This document shows, piece after piece, positions 26,850-35,061 of a stretch of 64,000 nucleotides of DNA (its first letter is position 1; each line of letters opens with the position of its first letter). Below the pieces are notes generated by a model, which worked only from the letters and a program-made list of their open reading frames with translations, did not search any database and was not told where the DNA came from. The translations under genes and the position numbers were made by a program. The stretch comes from Streptomyces inusitatus (GTDB lineage Bacteria > Actinomycetota > Actinomycetes > Streptomycetales > Streptomycetaceae): NCBI RefSeq assembly GCF_014651115.1, contig NZ_BMWG01000019.1, positions 62,001 through 126,000 of the forward strand, written 5' to 3'.

Positions 26850-27059
26850 ATGAACGCTTCCCTCTGGTACGACGGAATCCCGACCCGGGCCATTGCCTGG
26901 CTGTTGATCGTGACCGTCCTGGCAGCCACGACCCTGCGGAGTGATCAGAGCGGTCTCGTCAGAGGTCTCGCGACAGCGGCGGCTCTGATCGTCATCGCGG
27001 GGTCGGTCCAGCAGATCATCCAAGGCGCGAGAGCGTCCGCAGAGGGACAGCGGGACTGA
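26850..27059 (+). CDS. putative immunity protein, two-helix membrane protein, 69 aa
   Basis: Starts six bases after the RHS stop, with AGAGG overlapping the end of the RHS gene, so the two are surely co-transcribed. The product has two hydrophobic helices, IAWLLIVTVLAATTL near residue 15 and GLATAAALIVIAGSV near 38, joined by a short polar loop with Arg and Asp, and a charged tail ending AEGQRD. Size, position and membrane topology are those of immunity proteins that guard the inner membrane against pore-forming or membrane-inserting toxins. This is inferred from context. The sequence matches no family I know. Confidence 0.6.
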   Translation: MNASLWYDGIPTRAIAWLLIVTVLAATTLRSDQSGLVRGLATAAALIVIAGSVQQIIQGARASAEGQRD

Positions 27060-27279
27060 TACGGCAAGGAGCGCGGCCACCGCTGATCGTGGGTTCGAGA
27101 GGACACACGATTACGCGGTGGGCGCGCGCTGTCGTGAATGTCCTGCCCGCAGAGCCAGCCACGTTGGGGCCTTTACTTCGGATTTTGAACCCGTCTGTGC
27201 GGCTCGGGTCAGGGTAGTCGCTGTTGGGCGGAGGTTGCGTTCGAAGGCGATCGGAAGACCGCTGGCCGAGACGGAAACG

Positions 27280-27380
27280 CCGGCGTCGGGTGTTGTACCG
27301 GGCCGCCTCGCGGAGAACGCCGCGCTCTCCCTCCAGCTCGCGAATCCCCTTCCGGGCCGCGGCCGACTCCGTCTGAACAC
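27280..27380 (-). pseudogene. IS3-type OrfA remnant
   Basis: The minus strand reads AARKGIRELEGERGVLREAA, the leucine-zipper helix at the end of IS3-family OrfA proteins (usually RELE-x-E-x2-LR-x-AA). The sequences before and after are unrecognisable. Confidence 0.4.
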
Positions 27381-27598
27381 CGTCACCGTCTGCCCGCGCA
27401 AGGGCCGGGGGCGCGGAGTGGGCGCCGGAACGCCGTCCGTCGGCGGGCCACTCCGCTTCCCTGGACCAACAAGATCCAAGTCTCTCCGGTGTCCAACTTG
27501 GCTCACGCAGCCGAGTACGGCCGGTTTCCATCTCCTCGCCGGGCCGTCTATGGGGGTTGAATTCATTTTCAGTCGACATCCACATGGAGGAAAAGAGA

Positions 27599-28171
27599 AT
27601 GATCTTCCGTAGGGTCACCTCTGTCTGTGCAACCTTTATAGCCATCGCCGGCCTGTCGCTGGGTGCCACCTCATCAGCTTCGGCCGAGAACGGAGCGAAG
27701 CGCTATCCGGCGGGAAGTGGATTATCCGAGGGGCGGGCGGTCAGTCCAGCTGATGCGACAGGCTGGCGGCTGCAGAACTTCAACAGCGGACAATGTGCCG
27801 TCGCGCGAGGCGGTGCGGAGAGCAGCCCTGTTGTTCAGTTCCCATGCGGCGCCTACGATGATCAAGGCTGGACGTACCCGCATCACGGCGGCATTCTCAA
27901 TCAGATCGCGAACAGGAACAGTGGTAAATGCATTGTGGTGCGTGGTTCGACCTGGGGTAACAAGGCGGTTCAGTCGGAATGCAATGCAGGCTATGCAGAC
28001 CAGATCTGGGAGGCTCATTCCTTCCGGCACACCAACGGCGAGACGCTCTGGTACTTCCTCAAGAGGGGAACAGATCTCGCACTCACTGTTCAGGGAGGGA
28101 GCGCTAACAATCAGCTCATCCAGGCAAACTACGGCGGCTATGCCGATCAGTGGTGGCGGGTAGCTGTTTGA
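27599..28171 (+). CDS. secreted ricin-type beta-trefoil lectin, 190 aa
   Basis: ATG 27599 has GGAGGA upstream at good spacing. The signal peptide is VTSVCATFIAIAGLSLGATS with cleavage after ASA. The mature domain shows trefoil repeats: WRLQNFNSGQCAVARGGAES, then IANRNSGKCIVVRGSTWGN, then GTDLALTVQGGSANNQLIQ, with the Q-x-W motifs DQGW, DQIW and DQWW. Ricin B-type trefoils bind carbohydrate. No catalytic domain is attached, so the protein is probably a free secreted lectin. It is a close neighbour of the second phospholipase D. GC is slightly lower than in neighbouring genes, which may point to acquisition. Confidence 0.85.
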   Translation: MIFRRVTSVCATFIAIAGLSLGATSSASAENGAKRYPAGSGLSEGRAVSPADATGWRLQNFNSGQCAVARGGAESSPVVQFPCGAYDDQGWTYPHHGGILNQIANRNSGKCIVVRGSTWGNKAVQSECNAGYADQIWEAHSFRHTNGETLWYFLKRGTDLALTVQGGSANNQLIQANYGGYADQWWRVAV

Positions 28172-28174
28172 GGA

Positions 28175-28440
28175 ACTAGATGTATTGCCCTGTGAGGTTG
28201 AGGACGCGGCCGGCGGGTGATTCGCCTGCGAGGGCGGTGTGTCCGCGGTGGTGATTGCAGGGCGGGAGTGGTCTCGGCGGCGGTGTGGATGTAGCTGTAG
28301 CCGGCCCCGGAGCGGTTCTTGCGGCCCGCTGGGCGGCCCACGCCTTGTGGCCGCCGTCGTCGGGGAGGTTGCCGAGTTTCTTGATGTCGACCGAGGGCAA
28401 GAGCGGCGGCCCACGATGGCTCGCCTTGACCTAGCTGCCA
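28175..28440 (-). pseudogene. IS481-type transposase remnant
   Basis: Three minus-strand frames show LPSVDIKKLGNLPDDGGHKA, then GRKNRSGAGYSYIHTAA (the region of the first catalytic Asp), then a jump to the C-terminus CNHHRGHTALAGESPAGRVL and NLTGQYI with the stop. The middle of the DDE domain is deleted. Confidence 0.65.
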
Positions 28441-28967
28441 GGCTCCCCGCCGTCGTCCTCAGGAAGAACAGCGCCGCGCCCTGGCCGCTTTCCTCCAGAG
28501 CTGGGGCCGCGGCGGGCGGAACGTTGTAGCGGTGGACGGGTACCTGCGGGCTCAGGCTGCTGCCCGGGCGGGGTAGAGGGGCGGTGGTGGGCGGGGACGA
28601 TCGCGTCGGCGGACGCGGTGGCGTGGAGGGCGACGTCGACGCTGCCGGCCCGGCTGGTGTCGAAGCGGACCTCGACCGACTGCGGGGAGCGAACCCAACG
28701 CGCGAGGCGAACACCCACAAAGCAGCCAGTAAAATCCGCCCGGCGCACCCGTAGCCGGGCGGTGCTCTGTTCGAGGCCGAGGCGGGGGTGTCGGAGGCGA
28801 CCAAGTCCGCCAGGTCCTCGCGGCGGCAGACGTCCGCGGCTTGGTCGGGGTACACGTACTCGTGAAGACCAGACCGACGAACCGGCCGGACTCCAGGGAT
28901 TTGGCGTTGCCCGGCGCGACATCATTGGGCTCGGGATGGATTGACGGTCATGTTCTCGCCGCTTGGC
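28441..28967. other. gene-poor stretch downstream of phospholipase D
   Basis: The minus strand holds a short conserved-looking piece (SPQSVEVRFDTSRAGSVDVA near 28650) in a broken frame, possibly another mobile-element fragment. No supported gene is present. Confidence 0.35.
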
Positions 28968-30236
28968 TCAGTCGGTGTCCTCGTCGAGGTTCGTGGTCGA
29001 GGCAGGGAACTCTATGGGTTTGCATTCCCTGTACAGCCAGTTGAACCGTCCCTGGTAGGGGTCGGCGACCACATGGTTGCGCAAGGCGAGGATGGCCTCG
29101 TCGTTCTGGCGCAACCCCCTATAAGTGAGGTTCTGGCTGCCCGCATACAACGTCGATTGAGAGCCTCTGCGAACGATCATAAATTTTTCATGCATCGTCA
29201 CGCCGCCTGCGGCCGTGTGGCCGCAGTGGCGAACGGGAACAGCGCGGGCGAGATCCTTCAGCGCCGCGAACCCGTTCTCACCGGTGACGACCCTGACCCT
29301 GCAGCCCCGCTCACGCGCGGCAATGAGTTCCCTCACCACGGCTCGCCGCTGAATCCTGAAGTTGGCCAATTCGATTCGCGTCTCCCCTGAGGAGCCGCAC
29401 GTGGTATTTCTGAGGAGAGTTGAGATTGGATCGTTGCTTGCGCTCCGTGGCCCTCCAGTAGCCTCTCTTCGGGGGAACGTGTACACCCGATGCGCACCAG
29501 CCGTGAAAGTTCTTCCGTAATTGTTGTTGACTCTCCCGCTCTCACCGTGCCGCATGAGGTCGTTGAAATATCTGAGATAGTCCCGATAGAGACCAGCATG
29601 ACTGATGGTTAGCGCGCTTTCGTATGCTCCGTAGTAGTCGAGATTGGCGGAAGAGACATAGAGTACGTTCTTCGCGGTTGCGCCTCCTGTCAGCTCAACG
29701 CTGGATACGGTCATGAACTTATTGTGATTGATCGGCCGCTTGTCGAGCGGTGCTGAATTGATCCTGTTGCTCATGCAACCCCTGACTGGACTGTCGCCAG
29801 AACTCCTTGGATCGCACTCGACGATCTTGACCGAGGGAATCGCTTTGAGGGCCTGATGCCAACTGTTTCCGACCATATCGCCATCGACGACAATCTGGAT
29901 ACGCACTCCGCGGGCAGCGGCCGTTTGGAGAGCCCCGACGATCTCCTGGCGGTTGAAGAAGTAAAGGGTGAGAGAAAGAGTTGCCCCTGGTGAGGCGGCG
30001 TTGATTACCCGGCTCACATGCCGCACGACGCCGTCGTGCATTTTCTTCTGGTCCTCGATCGTCGCGGGCTTGGCGTTGAACCACGTGTGATTCCGTACCT
30101 CTGAGGGTGCTACCGGTGTCGCAGCGCTCGCGACGGTCCTCGCGCTTGAGGTCACTGCTACGGAATCGGGCGTCGTGAGAGTGGCCGCAATGATCGACAA
30201 GGACAAGGCTGATATGGCAGTACGCACTCGCGACAT
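28968..30236 (-). CDS. secreted phospholipase D-like protein, 422 aa (paralogue 2)
   Basis: A second PLD-superfamily protein, distantly related to the one at 14.5 kb. HKD-type motifs are INHNKFMTVSSVE near residue 167 and MHEKFMIVRRGSQSTLYAG near 347, the second with H-E-K in place of the usual H-x-K. Other PLD strands are visible: ATLSLTLYFFNRQEIVGAL and GVRIQIVVDGDMVG. The signal peptide is MSRVRTAISALSLSIIAATL with cleavage in the VAVTSSA region. ATG 30236 is chosen for the GAGGAGC upstream of it. The longer frame to 30323 adds an unlikely N-terminus. GC is lower than in most of the window. Confidence 0.85.
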   Translation of the reverse strand: MSRVRTAISALSLSIIAATLTTPDSVAVTSSARTVASAATPVAPSEVRNHTWFNAKPATIEDQKKMHDGVVRHVSRVINAASPGATLSLTLYFFNRQEIVGALQTAAARGVRIQIVVDGDMVGNSWHQALKAIPSVKIVECDPRSSGDSPVRGCMSNRINSAPLDKRPINHNKFMTVSSVELTGGATAKNVLYVSSANLDYYGAYESALTISHAGLYRDYLRYFNDLMRHGESGRVNNNYGRTFTAGAHRVYTFPRREATGGPRSASNDPISTLLRNTTCGSSGETRIELANFRIQRRAVVRELIAARERGCRVRVVTGENGFAALKDLARAVPVRHCGHTAAGGVTMHEKFMIVRRGSQSTLYAGSQNLTYRGLRQNDEAILALRNHVVADPYQGRFNWLYRECKPIEFPASTTNLDEDTD

Positions 30237-31253
30237 GGCTGCTCCTCTGCTGCCTAGCCGATCGGAGGTTGCCTGGAGATGGTTTCCGAGTACAGAGGTG
30301 AAGTACAGATAAAATGCGGACAATATTTCTGGATCTTCGGTTCGGGCGCAGATCTTGGGGAGTGGTTGCGGAGCATGAAGATGTCGTTCGATTGAGAGGG
30401 TGGTCAGCCCTGGTGGCCGGCGTGGGCGCGGAGGATCAAAGGGGCCGGGAACCGCTCGGCATCGCCTTCGGAGAGATGCGGCTAAAGGCCCAGAGCGGGT
30501 ACTTCGCCGAGTAGGCTGTGATCATTATATTGCAGACCCTGACCATTAAGACGGAGAACGCAGACGGCGTTTTGAGTGGGTGTGTTGGCGGCATCTTCAC
30601 CCAGGACCAGCCGCCCACGTGCCAGGTCGACAGCTTCACCGAGCTGATCCGCCGGGATGTGCATCGACTGGCCCACCTCCGGCCGTCTGCCCTGCGCCTG
30701 ACGCCCCCGTACGGGAGAGGCCGGACGGTCGGGTGTCGCCGGCCTTTCGCTGTCGGATAGACGACGGTGTCTCCCTGCCCACCGAGCTGGGGCGGTGGGC
30801 AGGGTCCATCCCGTGCTCGGCCCGCCCGGCGACGGGTGGGAGGACAAACTGGGTGAGCTGCGCGGCGCCAATCTGCTGCAGTACCAGGACGAGCAACGCG
30901 CAACAGTTATGGCCGTCGCCCGTTCCTCCATCTGACCGACAGGCAAGCCGTATGTGGTCCCGGCCCTCTCCCGGGGCGGTCCCTCGGCGGTCCGCCCCCG
31001 CTCTGGCAGCCGGCGCCGTTCGAAGAACTCGGCCCGAGGGCCGGCCTCCCGAGGTCCTCGGGGCCCGGTCCGGCGGGACGGACCGGGGGCCGGTGGGTGG
31101 CCGTAGGGCTCAACTCATCTGCTGGGCAGGACGTCTGTACTTCTGTACACCCATCGGCCGGCCGACCACCGGCAAGGGCAGGCGGCACGGGACGTTGGCC
31201 CCGCTGGTACCTGTCTGTGGGCTCACAGCAATCAGCAACGTGACGGAGAACGC
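30237..31253. other. 1 kb without a supported gene
   Basis: A minus-strand frame (30480-30620) and a plus-strand frame (30840-30930, LGELRGANLLQYQDEQRATV) have coding-like composition but no start, ribosome-binding site or family. They may be fragments of deleted genes. Bases 30510-30600 are AT-rich for this region. Confidence 0.35.
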
Positions 31254-31565
31254 ATGCGCAGGACGCTTACTAGCGTCGCCTCATTCGCCCTTCTGCCGGG
31301 CACGGCGACGGCAGCCGGAGCCGTCCGGCGGGGGACGGCGAACCCGGAGGCGGAGGCATCTTGGAAGGTGTCGGCGGGGCCGACATCAAAGACCGGATCG
31401 TGGCGATACCAGGGTTGCGGCTGATCAAGGAGGAGCCATATCCGGGATACCGGTTCTTCACCTTCACCTACGAGCAGCCGATGAATCACCGCAACCGGAC
31501 GCGGAGTCGTTCCGGCAGAAGTTCACTCTGCTGCACCGGAACACCGGGCCCCATCGAGGACACAC
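31254..31565 (+). pseudogene. secreted peptidase S37 (PS-10 type), 5' fragment
   Basis: ATG 31254 with GGAG upstream opens a signal peptide (RRTLTSVASFALLPGTATAA). After a frameshift near 31350 the frame reads ADIKDRIVAIPGLRLIKEEP and YPGYRFFTFTYEQPMNHRN, and after another DAESFRQKFTLLHRNTGP. This is the N-terminal part of Streptomyces S37 secreted tripeptidyl aminopeptidases. The catalytic Ser region is missing. Confidence 0.6.
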
Positions 31566-31649
31566 CGGTCAGGCGAACCGGCGCAGGTGCGTGAGGTCCG
31601 CGGGGCGCAGCGAAGGGCCCGCAAACACCTCGACGACGATGGCGCTCAT

Positions 31650-31831
31650 GGCAGGGGCTTCGCGCGTCCGGCCCGCACCGCCTGGAGGCGCACACCCAAC
31701 AGAAGAACGCCGCCTCCCAGGCGATTCTGCGCAAGCACGGATTCCGTTCCTGGGGCATCGCCCACGAACACTTCTACGCCGACGGTGCGTGGCGTGACAA
31801 GGTGTTCTGGGAACGGAGGCTGAACGGCGGT
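31650..31831 (+). pseudogene. GNAT acetyltransferase, C-terminal fragment
   Basis: Open plus-strand frame GLRASGPHRLEAHTQQKNAA, SQAILRKHGFRSWGIAHEH and FYADGAWRDKVFWERRLNGG. This matches the last 60 residues of RimJ/RimL-type GNATs (R-L-E-A-x-T-x2-x-N-x2-S, then L-x-K-x-G-F). It is joined directly to the cas1 fragment without a gap. Confidence 0.7.
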
Positions 31832-32083
31832 GCCAGATTCCGGCGGCGTTCGACGCCGCCGCCGAGGGTGAGCAAGACATCGCATCCCGCACCCGCCGGG
31901 CTCTGTGAGACCGCATCAACGAAACGGGACTGCTCGACCGGTGCGTGCGTGACATCAAGCACCTTCTTCCTTACGACGGTGCTCGCAAAACGGCAGAGGG
32001 ACAGGACCGGATGACCTTGCAGTCGTGACAGCGACACGCACGTCCCAAGCGGCCGCAACTACGGCGACGAGTCGATCTGGTGA
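31831..32083 (+). pseudogene. cas1: type I-E cas1, C-terminal fragment
   Basis: Plus-strand frame AFDAAAEGEQDIASRTRRAL, then TGA at 31906, then DRINETGLLDRCVRDIKHLL in the same frame, a second stop at 32026, and after a one-base shift SGRNYGDESIW with the stop at 32081. The helices match the C-terminal end of Cas1, the spacer integrase. The last codon overlaps the cas2 start (GTGA at 32080-32083), the usual cas1-cas2 arrangement. The active-site part is lost and replaced by the GNAT fragment. Confidence 0.6.
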
Positions 32084-32460
32084 CCGTCATCATCCTCGCC
32101 AACTTCCCCTCCGGACTGCGTGGCTCTCTCACCCGCTGGCTCCTGGAGATCTCCGCCAGCGTTTTCGTGGGCGCCCCATCGGCTCGCGTACGCGAAGCTC
32201 TCTGGGCAGAAGTTCGCCAATACGCGGACCAAGGCCGTGCCCTTCTGGTCCACCAGACCAACAACTGGTCAGGGAGATGCAGATCATGTACCACCAGCAG
32301 ACAACAACTTGCTCGTGTCGTATTCGCCGAAGAAGCTGGGCTTCTTCTAGACACAGAAAATGGGCGCCTGGCCAGGGGGTTTCCCTACCAGGGGCCCTTC
32401 GTAATGCGTTTCTACGCGGTGAGTCGAAATTTAGTGTTACTTCCGGTTTCTCTCACCTGA
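32080..32460 (+). CDS. cas2: type I-E Cas2-like protein with a replaced C-terminus, 126 aa
   Basis: Starts at GTG 32080. Residues 1-62 are a clear Cas2e ferredoxin-like half: VIILANFPSGLRGSLTRWL, LEISASVFVGAPSARVREAL, WAEVRQYADQGRALLVHQTN. From about residue 63 (32268) the sequence becomes unrelated and basic (SGRCRSCTTSRQQLARVVF). It ends at 126, beyond the family's usual length of 90-115 with a different tail. Cas2e normally bridges two Cas1 dimers, using its C-terminus for contact, and here that part is missing. With cas1 destroyed it cannot support adaptation alone. No other cas genes are seen in the window. Confidence 0.75.
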   Translation: MTVIILANFPSGLRGSLTRWLLEISASVFVGAPSARVREALWAEVRQYADQGRALLVHQTNNWSGRCRSCTTSRQQLARVVFAEEAGLLLDTENGRLARGFPYQGPFVMRFYAVSRNLVLLPVSLT

Positions 32461-33158
32461 ATCCCACTTCGTAGTGACGGAAGAGGACTTGGATCTCTGC
32501 CCGGCGCGGCGGAGATCGTAGGGTCGTTTGGCGAGTTCGAGGGCGTGTTCGTCCAGAGTGAGGGCGGCTTCGTGGGCCCGGTTCCAGGTGCTGCCGTAGG
32601 CGGAGGCGTCGATGTAGTCGCCTTTGGCGTTGCGGAAGATGCGGACGAGTATGAGTGGGATGGGTACGGGTCGGGTGGCTTTGGCGGCACGTCGTTTGAG
32701 GGAGTGGATTTCGCGGACGGAGCCGTTGTCCGCCCATTCCTTTCCGGCGGTGACGACGCCGCCCTTGAGGTTCAGCAGGCCCCATCCTGCGGCCGGGAGG
32801 CGGCACTGGGCTTTGCGGAGGTGGATGACTTGGGGTTGGGGACGCAGTCCGGGTCGACCTCGTCCGCCACTTCCGGTGCTGTCCATCGGAGCCCGTTGAG
32901 TGGGTTGCGGGTGAAGTATCCGCGTTCAACGGCCACACCGAAGACCTCGTTGACCGCCGCCTTCTTGCGTTTCACGGTTTTGGCCGCAGCGGCCGTTCCG
33001 TCGAGTTTGTGGCACAGGGCGTCCAGCACGCGGCGAAGGGTGTCGGGGTCCTTCAGCTCGCTCACGGGCAGAGAGTTCCGCTCCAACCAGGCCAGTGCCT
33101 CCTGCCGCTCCTCCCCCGGCTCGGCTTTCCAGGCCTTCTTGCTGAATCCCATGAGCAC
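32437..33158 (-). pseudogene. tyrosine recombinase (integrase), frameshifted
   Basis: The N-terminal part starts at 33158 with FSKKAWKAEPGEERQEALAW, then VKRKKAAVNEVFGVAVERGY and FTRNPLNGLRW, a core-binding SAM-like domain. In another frame from about 32880 comes the catalytic side, GWGLLNLKGGVVTAGKEW, RPVPIPLILVRIFRN and LAKRPYDLRRAGQRS. The final R-P-Y-D-L-R-H box has Arg in place of His, and the terminal Tyr box is missing. This is the relic of an integrated element. The last bases overlap the end of the cas2-like ORF on the other strand. Confidence 0.7.
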
Positions 33159-33503
33159 AGGGGCCGATGGTTAAGCGTGCTGGTCAGAGCACCAGGCTGA
33201 CCAGCGGCGGAGGCGGGTATCACCACCCTCGCCGTGTGCCGGCTCGTACGTGACCGCAGGCACCGAGGACTGAAAGACCTTCTGGCCTACGGCGTAGCCT
33301 ATGTTCGTGAGAATGCGCAGCTCCGTTGCGAGAGGTCGGTTCCCGTGTCCGGTACGGGCGGAGCGCGACCGTAAGGGCCTCCGTATCCGGGGTCCGCCCT
33401 ACGGGGCGAACTGGCCGTCAAGCAGGGCGACAGTCCCGGGGCCTGATGGGGTCGCGGGTGATGATGGGCCGGTGTCCCGTGGCGGGGGCCGCCCCAGTCG
33501 GGC
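33159..33503. other. gene-free stretch
   Basis: No supported gene. A plus-strand frame around 33235-33330 (RLVRDRRHRGLKDLLAYGVA) has some coding character but no start or end that I can support. No tRNA or obvious att repeat was found beside the integrase remnant. Confidence 0.35.
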
Positions 33504-34871
33504 TCAGTCGTTCTGCGGTGGGACTCCGGGGCGGAACTCCACCAGCGGGCCGTAGGAGTAGCGCTTGCCGTTGACGCTGTCGCCGCTGGCGGTGTTGCCG
33601 GTGACCACGGTGTTGGTCACCTTTGAGTCGAACCCGCCCTCGCTCACCGAGTTGATCCGCACCGCGTGACGGGTGACGCCTGCCGCGCTGCGCGCCACCG
33701 TCACCGTGTTGCTGGTGATCTCCACTCCGTTCAGGGAGTTCGCGGCGACGGATACCGGCGGCTGACCCGGTGCCTTCGCCGTCATCGGGCTGACGTAGAT
33801 GCCGCCGCATCCCCTGTTGACCGTGTTCCCCCGGATGACCAGGGCGGTGGTGTTCATGGGGCCGATGGCGTCCCACTTGGCGTCGTCCACCACGTTGCCC
33901 TCGATCAGCACGCGGGCGTGCACCTGACCGGCCTTCTCGCCGCCGGTGTGCGAGCCGATCAGTTTGGCCCAGGAGGGCTGGGAGCCGGAGGCTGCCACGT
34001 GGTTGCGCAGCACCCGCACATCCACTGTCGGTGTGCCGTCGGCCGCACCCGCCCAGGTGTTGTTCGCGCTCGGCAGGTCGAGCTGGACGGCCTCGCCCTG
34101 CCAGAGCCCCGCGGTCGGGTTCTCGACCCAGCCCATGAAGAAGGAGTCCTGGACCACTGCCCGCCGCACGGCGTTGAGCTCGACCGCGTGCCACCACTTG
34201 ACGTTGTAGACCGTGACACCCTCGATCTCGATGTCCTGGGTGTGGATGAAGGTGAGGGCGTTCATCGGCGGAGCCTTGTCGGCGCGGGCGCGCGCGGCCC
34301 CCGTGTCCTGCCACACGTACGCGGAGATGGGGTCCCACTCGCCGCCCCTGATCCTGATGTTGCCGGGGGCGGCGTATCCCCTGGTGGTCGCGGCGGGCAC
34401 ATGGTTGATCAGCATCGTGGCGGCCTTGGCGCCGCTGACGGCGGGCGCCGTGAACATCCGCTGCCCGTCGACCTGGTACACGGGCGTGGGCGAATGGTCG
34501 TTCGTCTCGTCCAGCTTGTACTTCCGGCTGACCGTCCCGAACCTGGCGACGAAGCGGGCGCCCGTCGCGTCCAGGAAGGTATTGCCTCCGATGACGAGGG
34601 TGTCGAGGAGTGTGTAGGTCGGTACGCCCGCGTACCCGGCCTTCACGATGATCCGCCCCGCGCTGTCGACACCGTCCGGGCCCGCGATCCCGGCCGCCGC
34701 GTCGTCCAGCGCCTTGCGCAGCCTGCGTGCGTGGGCCGCCTCGCCCGGCACGGACGGATTCACGCCTGTCGCGGCAGCCCGCGCGGCCCAGTGCCCGCCC
34801 CCGGATAACGCGGCGGCCACCCCGGCCACCGCTCCGCCGCGGATCGCACCCCGCCGGCTGATCCCTCTCAT
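33504..34871 (-). CDS. secreted right-handed beta-helix protein, 455 aa
   Basis: A pectate-lyase-like parallel beta-helix: repeated short strands with Asn ladders, such as NIRIRGGEWDPISAYVWQ, IEIEGVTVYNVKWWHAVEL and TALVIRGNTVNRGCGGIYVS, then LNGVEITSNTVTVARSA. The N-terminus MRGISRRGAIRGGAVAGVAA has a twin-arginine motif, so a folded protein is exported by Tat. I chose ATG 34871, with GGGG and GAGGCGGGG upstream, because frames reaching 35252 lie over the end of the sialidase gene. These folds degrade or bind polysaccharides such as pectin or tail-fibre-like glycans. The substrate is not evident. The sialidase gene is just upstream on the same strand (190-base gap) and may be co-regulated. 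Confidence 0.8.
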   Translation of the reverse strand: MRGISRRGAIRGGAVAGVAAALSGGGHWAARAAATGVNPSVPGEAAHARRLRKALDDAAAGIAGPDGVDSAGRIIVKAGYAGVPTYTLLDTLVIGGNTFLDATGARFVARFGTVSRKYKLDETNDHSPTPVYQVDGQRMFTAPAVSGAKAATMLINHVPAATTRGYAAPGNIRIRGGEWDPISAYVWQDTGAARARADKAPPMNALTFIHTQDIEIEGVTVYNVKWWHAVELNAVRRAVVQDSFFMGWVENPTAGLWQGEAVQLDLPSANNTWAGAADGTPTVDVRVLRNHVAASGSQPSWAKLIGSHTGGEKAGQVHARVLIEGNVVDDAKWDAIGPMNTTALVIRGNTVNRGCGGIYVSPMTAKAPGQPPVSVAANSLNGVEITSNTVTVARSAAGVTRHAVRINSVSEGGFDSKVTNTVVTGNTASGDSVNGKRYSYGPLVEFRPGVPPQND

Positions 34872-35061
34872 GGTCCCCGCCTCGCCTCTCGCCCACCAGT
34901 GGTCCAATATGAACACTATTGCGAATACAGTACGATTCATGGAAGACACGGCTGACCCGGCTTCGGCCAGGGAGTCGAAGAACTGCGACACACCGGCTTC
35001 CTGGTCCGCTCTCAGCCGGGATCCGCCCTCACACGGAATGCCTCCAGCTCCGCCGGGCCTT

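Noticed and set aside
23961..27080. Antisense open frame of over 1000 codons opposite the RHS gene
   Set aside because: Its composition is that of a shadow frame and it lacks recognised domains; the RHS repeats fix the true strand.
33160..33300. tRNA or att site next to the integrase remnant
   Set aside because: No cloverleaf or direct repeat could be recognised by eye near the integrase end.
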